From NCBI GenBank assembly GCA_965371325.1, contig CBDUXZ010000157.1, positions 1-5,494 on the forward strand: 5,494 nucleotides of DNA, written 5' to 3'. Within the stretch, counting starts at the first letter, position 1. Every line of letters starts with the position of its first letter. The notes under the pieces were generated by a model that worked only from the letters and a program-made list of their open reading frames with translations, did not search any database and was not told the origin of the DNA. Source of the stretch: CBDUXZ01 sp965371325 [NCBI: uncultured bacterium] (GTDB taxonomy: Bacteria; JAUYMQ01). This document shows positions 1-4,533 of the stretch, one piece after another. A program made the translations under genes and the position numbers.

Positions 1-1
1 C

Positions 2-511
2 TGCCCCCGGGGGGTCGGTGACCTGCCCAGACGCGCCGGGCTCAGGAACGTTACCGAGGTTGACCTTGGAGAAGAGGTGCGCATCGGAAATCTCAAGATA
101 ACGTCGATCCCGGTGCGGCATTTCGGACAGCGCTACTTCCTCGACACGCATCGCGGATATACCGCGTTCCTGGTCGAAGGGGGTTCCCGCTCGATCTTCT
201 TTGGAGGGGACACGGCTTACGACAAGCGCTTCAAGGAGATAGGCAGAAAGCACGAGATCGACATCGCCCTGATTCCAATCGGCGCCTACAGGCCCGACAC
301 GTTCCGGGGCGTCCACTGCAACCCGCCCGACGCCATCCAGGCGTTCTACGAGTTGCGCGCAAAGTGGCTCGTTCCCATCCACTGGGGAACCTTCGTTCTC
401 TCTTATGAGCCCGTCGAAGAGCCGATTGAATGGCTGGAGGCGATCCGGGACGAACAGGAACTGGAAGAGCGGGTGACTATTCTCCATCACGGAGAACAGC
501 AAATCTTCTGA
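2..511 (+). CDS. MBL-fold metallohydrolase, NAPE-PLD/UlaG-like, C-terminal part (5' end outside window)
   Basis: The frame is open from the first bases to a TGA at 509-511, giving 169 residues of a protein whose start lies before the window. A GTG at 77 is an internal valine, not a start, because the reading frame and the fold continue upstream. Seen: PVRH (His codon 119-121), FFGGDTAY (Asp codon 209-211), a His at 314-316 followed by CNPPDAI, and PIHWGTF (His codon 380-382). In N-acyl-phosphatidylethanolamine phospholipase D and its bacterial relatives these positions are the late metal ligands (His, bridging Asp, final His) and an active-site His; the N-terminal HxHxDH motif must lie upstream. 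Known family members are dizinc hydrolases acting on phosphodiesters or lactones; the substrate here is unknown. It ends 10 bases from the oppositely oriented crotonase gene, so it belongs to a different transcription unit. Fold confidence is high and function confidence low. Confidence 0.88.
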   Translation, partial: CPRGVGDLPRRAGLRNVTEVDLGEEVRIGNLKITSIPVRHFGQRYFLDTHRGYTAFLVEGGSRSIFFGGDTAYDKRFKEIGRKHEIDIALIPIGAYRPDTFRGVHCNPPDAIQAFYELRAKWLVPIHWGTFVLSYEPVEEPIEWLEAIRDEQELEERVTILHHGEQQIF

Positions 512-521
512 CGCGGACGGA

Positions 522-1328
522 TCAGCGCCCTTTGAACCGGGGCTTGCGCCCCTCGAGGAACGCCGCCTGCCCCTCCGCCATATCCTCGCTTGCGAAACTC
601 TCGGCGACGAGGCGGAATGCTTCTTCCTCCGTCTCAGCCGAAAGGGGACGCTCCTCGATGCAGGCGTTAATCACACGCTTCATGCCCCGCACGGCGAGGG
701 GCGCGTTCGCGGCGATCGATCCGGCCATTTCACCGACGGTTTCCTGGAGATCGGTCCGGGCCACGACGTGGTTCACGAGTCCTATCGCCAGTGCACGCCG
801 AGCGTCTACCGGAAGAGCGGTGAAAAACATCTCTTTCGTCGCGGCGACCCCGATGAGATTCAGAAAACGCGTGAGTCCCACCGGAGAGTAGATGATCCCC
901 AGGCGTGCCGGGGGCATACCGAAGGTGGCGTCCTCAACAGCCACCCGTAGATCGCAGGCGGTGATAAGCTCGCAGCCCGCGCCGTATGCGTGACCGTTCA
1001 CCATGGCGATGGTGGGGACGGGAAAACGCGCTAGGGCCCCAATGGCCTCCTGCACGATGTTGCGGGGGGCCTTCTCATTGAACTCCGAAGGGGGCATGCG
1101 GGTGGGGATCGCGGAGATGTCGAACCCGGAGCAGAAGCTTTTCTCACCCGCTCCCCTGATGAGCAGCACGCGAACGTCTTCTTTTTCAAGCGTCGCGAGT
1201 GCTTCCATGAAATCAACGAGGAGATCGATGTAGAGCGCGTTTCGCTTGGCGGGATTATTGATGACGAGCGTCGCGACCGCATCCTGCCGCGTGACGATGA
1301 CCCGATCGGTCGCAGCTTGCCCCGACAT
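522..1328 (-). CDS. Crotonase-family protein (enoyl-CoA hydratase / methylmalonyl-CoA decarboxylase-like)
   Basis: A complete 268-residue protein, the usual crotonase length. The frame extends upstream to an ATG at 1415, but that would overlap the biotin carrier gene. The ATG at 1328 has GGTGGAG five bases upstream and begins directly before the conserved fold, so I chose it. Seen: the oxyanion-hole segment SFCSGFDI (about 64-71), NGHAYGAGCE (111-120), FGMPPARLGIIYSPVG (136-151), and the C-terminal FLEGRKPRFKGR typical of the family. Glu120 matches the first catalytic Glu of enoyl-CoA hydratase (rat Glu144), but the second (rat Glu164, in a FGxPE motif) is Pro140. The RLGIIY segment and the following NHVV region recall E. 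coli methylmalonyl-CoA decarboxylase (ScpB/YgfG), whose active-site Tyr would be Tyr147, although its active-site His is Phe69 here. A hydratase using one Glu, a decarboxylase or another crotonase reaction are all possible. It is the last gene of the accC operon, 31 bases after the carrier gene. Confidence 0.93.
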   Translation of the reverse strand: MSGQAATDRVIVTRQDAVATLVINNPAKRNALYIDLLVDFMEALATLEKEDVRVLLIRGAGEKSFCSGFDISAIPTRMPPSEFNEKAPRNIVQEAIGALARFPVPTIAMVNGHAYGAGCELITACDLRVAVEDATFGMPPARLGIIYSPVGLTRFLNLIGVAATKEMFFTALPVDARRALAIGLVNHVVARTDLQETVGEMAGSIAANAPLAVRGMKRVINACIEERPLSAETEEEAFRLVAESFASEDMAEGQAAFLEGRKPRFKGR

Positions 1329-1333
1329 GCGCA

Positions 1334-1340
1334 CTCCACC
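1334..1340 (-). promoter_or_regulatory. Ribosome binding site that sets the crotonase start
   Basis: On the minus strand this reads GGTGGAG and lies five bases before the ATG at 1328. It supports that start over the upstream in-frame ATG at 1415, which lies inside the biotin carrier gene. The GTG two codons before the ATG overlaps the site itself and is therefore an unlikely start. Confidence 0.6.
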
Positions 1341-1359
1341 CTGTTTCGGCCCGATGACT

Positions 1360-1575
1360 TCAGCCGATAACGGCGAGAACGTCCCCCTCGTTGACCGCGG
1401 CGCCCTCGGTAACACGAATCTCCGTGATGCTTCCGCTCGCCGTGGCCTCCACCGGCATCTCCATCTTCATCGATTCGAGAATGATAATCGTGTCACCCTC
1501 CTGAACCTCGTCGCCAACGTTTGATTCGATCTTCCAGACGGTTCCGGTGATATGTGCGGGAACATCTGTCGCCAT
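1360..1575 (-). CDS. Minimal biotin carboxyl carrier protein (biotin/lipoyl attachment domain)
   Basis: A 71-residue protein that is nothing but one biotinyl domain. The hallmark ESMKMEMPV is present, with Lys37 as the expected biotinylation site between two Met residues; it sits on the hairpin between two half-barrel repeats (about 5-34 and 42-71). The flanking Gly residues GDEVQEGD and the C-terminal NEGDVLAVIG are typical of the fold. MKM flanked by Glu favours biotin over lipoate. There is no Pro/Ala-rich N-terminal arm as in E. coli AccB (about 156 residues). It resembles the short stand-alone carriers, such as Bacillus YngHB, that accompany an acyl-CoA carboxylase biotin carboxylase. 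It would be biotinylated by BirA, charged with carboxyl by the biotin carboxylase encoded just upstream, and would hand it to a carboxyltransferase not seen here. The ATG at 1575 has AAGGAG eight bases upstream, and the gene starts 35 bases after the accC stop. Confidence 0.95.
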   Translation of the reverse strand: MATDVPAHITGTVWKIESNVGDEVQEGDTIIILESMKMEMPVEATASGSITEIRVTEGAAVNEGDVLAVIG

Positions 1576-1583
1576 TTCTCAAG

Positions 1584-1589
1584 CTCCTT
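1584..1589 (-). promoter_or_regulatory. Ribosome binding site of the biotin carrier gene
   Basis: The minus strand reads AAGGAG eight bases before the ATG at 1575. It lies in the 35-base gap after accC, with no sign of a terminator, so the two genes are probably cotranscribed. Confidence 0.7.
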
Positions 1590-1610
1590 GCGCGCGCAGG
1601 CCCGCGAAGC

Positions 1611-2954
1611 CTACGCCTTCAGTCGGTTGTATAGAAATCCGGTGTCGAATTCACCGGCCCGAAACTCGCGATGCTGCAGCACTTCCTTGTGTAAATCGAT
1701 GTTCGTGTGAATTCCCTCTACCCGGTAATTTCCGAGCGCGTCGAGAGCCCGTTCGATCGCTTCTTCGCGCGACTTGCCCGAGACGATGAGCTTTGCCAGC
1801 AGGGGATCATAGTGAACACTTACGACCGATCCCTCGGCAACGCCGCTGTCCACGCGCACACCCTCCCCCTTTGGCTCCTTCCATTTTTCGATCGTGCCGG
1901 GGCTGGGCATGAAGTTCTTCCCGGGGTTCTCCGCGTAGATTCGAAACTGGATGGCGTGGCCTTCGGGCTTCACCTCATGCTGCGAAAGGGATAGCCGCTC
2001 TCCCGACGCGACCTGGAGCTGCATATGGACCAGATCGACATTGCAGGTGGCTTCGGTAACGGTGTGCTCGACCTGCAGACGGGTGTTCATCTCGATGAAG
2101 TAGAAGTTCTTATCCCCATCGATAAGGAATTCGATCGTTCCCGCGTTGAGATAATCGACGGTGCGCGCCGCTCTAATCGCCGCCTCACCCATCCTGGCCC
2201 TGAGCGCGGGCGTGAGCCCCGTGCTAGGCGTCTCCTCGATGACTTTCTGGTGCCGGCGCTGAATCGTGCATTCCCGCTCGAAGAGATGGATGAGATTACC
2301 ATCGCCATCGCCAAAGATCTGGAACTCCACGTGGCGAGGGGCCTCGATGCATTTTTCGATATAGACGGCGCCGTCGCCAAAGAGCGACTCCGCGCGGGCT
2401 GTGGCGGCCGGAAAAGCCTTCTCGAGGGCCGCCTCGTCCTGAACGCGCTGCATGCCCAGCCCGCCTCCACCGCCCGAAGCCTTGATGAAAACGGGATACC
2501 CTGCCTCAATGGCGGCCTTCTTCGCCTCTTCGATCGTTTGCACGGAACCGTCGCTCCCCGGCACCACGGGAACGCCGGCCCTCTGCATCAGGGTCCGCGC
2601 CTGCGCCTTCGAACCCATCTTCTCGATGGCCTCCGCACGGGGACCGATGAAGACCAGCCCCGCCTCCACGCACAGCCGGGCGAACCCCGCGTTCTCCGAG
2701 AGAAAGCCGTAACCCGGATGAATTGCCTCGGCGGCTGTCTGCTTCGCGGCACGGACAATGCGGTCGGCGTCGAGGTAGCTCTCTCTTGCCGGCGGCGGGC
2801 CGATCAGAACGCGCTCATCCGCGCCAAGCGCGTGGGGGGCATTTGCATCGGCTTCCGAGTGCACCGCGACGGTGGCGATGCCCAGTTCCTTACAGGCGCG
2901 CATCACGCGCAGGGCAATCTCACCCCGGTTGGCAATGAGAACTTTCCTGAACAC
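1611..2954 (-). CDS. accC: Biotin carboxylase subunit of an acyl-CoA carboxylase
   Basis: ATP-dependent carboxylation of the biotin carried by a carrier protein, in the cytoplasm. I chose the GTG at 2954: it gives the classic N-terminus (f)MFRKVLIANRGEIALRV, has GGAGAG seven bases upstream, and yields 447 residues (E. coli AccC has 449). An ATG at 3026 is in frame but lies upstream of the likely promoter. Seen: the N-terminal domain with HPGYGFLSEN, the ATP-grasp glycine loop KASGGGGGLGM (Lys158), ERECTIQRRHQK (226-237), and EMNTRLQVEH with Glu288, Asn290, Arg292 and Glu296, then FRIYAENP with Arg338. These numbers match the E. coli catalytic residues exactly, which also supports the GTG start. 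One difference is Leu166 where E. coli has Arg in the glycine loop. With the carrier gene next to it, this is the biotin carboxylase half of an acetyl-, propionyl- or longer acyl-CoA carboxylase; the carboxyltransferase that would set the substrate is not in the window. Confidence 0.97.
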   Translation of the reverse strand: MFRKVLIANRGEIALRVMRACKELGIATVAVHSEADANAPHALGADERVLIGPPPARESYLDADRIVRAAKQTAAEAIHPGYGFLSENAGFARLCVEAGLVFIGPRAEAIEKMGSKAQARTLMQRAGVPVVPGSDGSVQTIEEAKKAAIEAGYPVFIKASGGGGGLGMQRVQDEAALEKAFPAATARAESLFGDGAVYIEKCIEAPRHVEFQIFGDGDGNLIHLFERECTIQRRHQKVIEETPSTGLTPALRARMGEAAIRAARTVDYLNAGTIEFLIDGDKNFYFIEMNTRLQVEHTVTEATCNVDLVHMQLQVASGERLSLSQHEVKPEGHAIQFRIYAENPGKNFMPSPGTIEKWKEPKGEGVRVDSGVAEGSVVSVHYDPLLAKLIVSGKSREEAIERALDALGNYRVEGIHTNIDLHKEVLQHREFRAGEFDTGFLYNRLKA

Positions 2955-2961
2955 GATTTTT

Positions 2962-2967
2962 CTCTCC
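2962..2967 (-). promoter_or_regulatory. Ribosome binding site that sets the accC GTG start
   Basis: The minus strand reads GGAGAG seven bases before the GTG at 2954. It favours that start, rather than the ATG at 3026, as the true beginning of the biotin carboxylase. Confidence 0.65.
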
Positions 2968-2985
2968 GGCTTCCGCGAAAGCAGG

Positions 2986-3014
2986 TCTGTAACACGCGTT
3001 GATTGGCCAGTCAA
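2986..3014 (-). promoter_or_regulatory. Predicted sigma70-type promoter of the accC operon
   Basis: On the minus strand TTGACT (3014-3009) and TACAGA (2991-2986) are separated by exactly 17 bases. The -35 hexamer matches the consensus at 5 of 6 positions; the -10 is weak (3 of 6). Transcription would begin near 2979, leaving a leader of about 25 bases with the GGAGAG site. The -35 lies inside the palindrome at 2998-3015, as expected if a repressor competes with RNA polymerase. This is inferred from sequence only. Confidence 0.45.
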
Positions 3015-3024
3015 CCAAGTTGAC
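2998..3024. promoter_or_regulatory. Predicted operator: two overlapping inverted repeats between divergent promoters
   Basis: GTTGATTGGCCAGTCAAC (2998-3015) is an 18-base palindrome with a single mismatched pair. Its right arm GTCAAC (3010-3015) also forms a perfect inverted repeat with GTTGAC (3019-3024) across CAA. Three half sites of the type GTTGAC therefore stand in a row in alternating orientation. The first palindrome covers the -35 of the leftward promoter, and the second repeat reaches into the -35 of the rightward one. Size and symmetry suit a dimeric repressor such as the TetR-family regulators common in fatty-acid and acyl-CoA gene clusters, but no regulator gene is in the window and the family is a guess. 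Confidence 0.55.
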
Positions 3025-3048
3025 ATCGGAGTCAGGGATGGCTAAAAC
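3020..3048 (+). promoter_or_regulatory. Predicted sigma70-type promoter of the HMGS-like/thiolase operon
   Basis: A perfect TTGACA (3020-3025) is followed after 17 bases by TAAAAC (3043-3048; 4 of 6 to consensus). Transcription would start near 3055, giving a leader of about 27 bases ahead of the ATG at 3082. The -35 shares its first five bases with the right half of an inverted repeat (3010-3024), so the same protein could control both directions. Confidence 0.55.
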
Positions 3049-3081
3049 CAGACGAGTTCCTTCATTCATCCGAGGCTCTCG

Positions 3082-4509
3082 ATGCCCAAAGAATCCGTCG
3101 GGATTGTTTCCTTCGGCGCCTATCTCCCCCGTTACCGTCTCCCCCGTGAGGTCATCTCCCGGCACTGGGGACAGGCGCCCGGCAAGGGAGAGAAGGCCGT
3201 CGCGAACTTCGATGAAGACACCTTCACGATGGCCTACGAAGCGGCGGCCAACTGCTTCGAAGGACCAGGCGCCACAGCCCTGGAGAACGACACGCGCTTC
3301 GCCTGCTTTGCAAGCACCACCCCTCCCTACCACGAGAAGACAGGGGCCGGCCTTTTGGCCACCGCCCTCGATCTCCATCGCGCGTGCCGGACCTTCGACA
3401 GCGGAAACACGCTGCGCGCCGCGACCTCGGCGCTTCTCGCCGGCGCAGACGCCATCCACGCGGGTTCAACCGGGCGCGCACTCATCGCAGCGGCGGATAT
3501 TCGCCCGGCCGAACCGAGGAGCGCGACTGAGCTCGCCCTCGGGGACGGCGCCGCGGCGCTCATTCTGGGCGCCGATCAGTGCCTGGCGATCCTCGAGGGA
3601 CACGTTTCGATCAACGACGAGTTTCTCGGCACCTGGCGGCGCGATACGGACTCCTATGTGCAGCAGTTTCCCGGGGGGTTCGAGAACAAGTTCGGCTATC
3701 AGCGGGTTCTGCGGGAGAGCATCTCGGGACTGCTTGCGCTCTTGAACCTGAAGCCCCTCGATATCACGAACCTCATTCTCTACAGTCCGAACGCCCGGGC
3801 GCCCCGGACGGTGGCCCGGGGACTCGAAATGGATCCCAAGCGCCAGCTGGCCGACGCCATGCTCGGGACGTTGGGTGATACGGGCTGCGCGCAGGTCCTC
3901 CTGACGCTCGTGCGGGTGCTCGAGACGGCCGTGCCGGGAGATCGGATTCTCGTCGCCAGCTACGGGGACGGGAGCGACGCGCTTCTGTTCCGCGTGACCG
4001 AGGCTATCGAGGAGCATCGCAACCGCCGCGCCGTGTCTCATTATCTCAACCGGCGCAGGCCCATGGAGAACTACGGGAAGTACGCGTTGTTCCGGGATGT
4101 CGTAAAAACCGTTCCGGCCCAGGGGGCCAGCTCGCCGGTTGTCCTCTGGCGGGAGACCAAGCAGGACCTGCAGTTCTACGGAGAGAAGTGCGCGAAGTGC
4201 GAGACTGTCCAATTCCCGCGACAGCGCGTCTGCGTCTCCTGCGGCGCCAGGGATGACTTCACGGATCATAAGCTGGTGCGTCAGGGGATTCTACACACCT
4301 TCACGAACGACTACCTGCACCCCTCGGTCGATCCACCCACGACGGAGGCGATCATCAATATCGACGGGGGCGGCCGGGTACTCGTCCAGATGACCGACGC
4401 CGATCCCGAACAGATCCGCATTGGTCTGGAAGTGGACATCGTGCTTCGCAAGCTTCACGAGGGGGGCGGGATCAAGAACTACTTCTGGACGGCCAGGCCG
4501 CGCGATTGA
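3082..4509 (+). CDS. HMG-CoA synthase-like protein fused to a C-terminal zinc-ribbon/OB-fold DUF35 domain
   Basis: 475 residues. Residues 1-320 follow the archaeal-type HMG-CoA synthase fold (thiolase superfamily): VGIVSFGAYLPRYRL at the N-terminus, DEDTFTMAYEAA near 44-55, ALGDGAAALILGA near 152-164, and PGDRILVASYGDGSDALLF near the end. After a linker comes DUF35 (about 356-475): a zinc ribbon with Cys370, Cys373, Cys384 and Cys387, then an OB-fold ending in NYFWTARP. HMG-CoA synthases use Glu, Cys and His (Glu79, Cys111, His233 in the S. aureus enzyme). Aligned by eye, these are Thr79, Leu111 (CTG at 3412) and Tyr234 (in LYSPN), so the normal acyl-transfer chemistry looks impossible. In archaea a separate DUF35 protein bridges HMG-CoA synthase and acetoacetyl-CoA thiolase; here it is fused, and a thiolase gene follows after 24 bases. 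I infer a structural, CoA-binding or re-purposed partner for that thiolase. The ATG at 3082 has a weak GAGG six bases upstream. Fold confidence is high, reaction unknown. Confidence 0.92.
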   Translation: MPKESVGIVSFGAYLPRYRLPREVISRHWGQAPGKGEKAVANFDEDTFTMAYEAAANCFEGPGATALENDTRFACFASTTPPYHEKTGAGLLATALDLHRACRTFDSGNTLRAATSALLAGADAIHAGSTGRALIAAADIRPAEPRSATELALGDGAAALILGADQCLAILEGHVSINDEFLGTWRRDTDSYVQQFPGGFENKFGYQRVLRESISGLLALLNLKPLDITNLILYSPNARAPRTVARGLEMDPKRQLADAMLGTLGDTGCAQVLLTLVRVLETAVPGDRILVASYGDGSDALLFRVTEAIEEHRNRRAVSHYLNRRRPMENYGKYALFRDVVKTVPAQGASSPVVLWRETKQDLQFYGEKCAKCETVQFPRQRVCVSCGARDDFTDHKLVRQGILHTFTNDYLHPSVDPPTTEAIINIDGGGRVLVQMTDADPEQIRIGLEVDIVLRKLHEGGGIKNYFWTARPRD

Positions 4510-4522
4510 GTACGGCTTAGGG

Positions 4523-4528
4523 AAGGAG
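4523..4528 (+). promoter_or_regulatory. Ribosome binding site of the thiolase gene
   Basis: AAGGAG lies five bases before the ATG at 4534, inside the 24-base gap after the HMGS-like stop. It is the strongest such site on the plus strand of this window and points to cotranscription with strong independent initiation for the thiolase. Confidence 0.75.
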
Positions 4529-4533
4529 CGATC

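Noticed and set aside
77-511. GTG at 77 as the start of the hydrolase
   Set aside because: The frame continues upstream to the first bases with family-like sequence, and the core N-terminal metal-binding half would be missing if translation began here.
505-528. Possible terminator hairpin between the convergent stops (CTGA ... TCAG)
   Set aside because: Only four pairs form, with no GC-rich continuation and no U tract on either strand.
2025-3002. Long open frame (325 codons) on the plus strand opposite accC
   Set aside because: The biotin carboxylase on the other strand has every expected motif; the antisense translation matches nothing I know and crosses the predicted control region.
2955-3026. 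N-terminal extension of accC to the ATG at 3026
   Set aside because: The extra 24 residues have no counterpart in biotin carboxylases, would place the start upstream of the predicted promoter, and the GTG at 2954 with GGAGAG gives E. coli-like residue numbering.
3466-4269. 267-codon minus-strand frame opposite the HMGS-like gene
   Set aside because: Antisense shadow of a recognised gene, with no domain motif and no convincing ribosome binding site.
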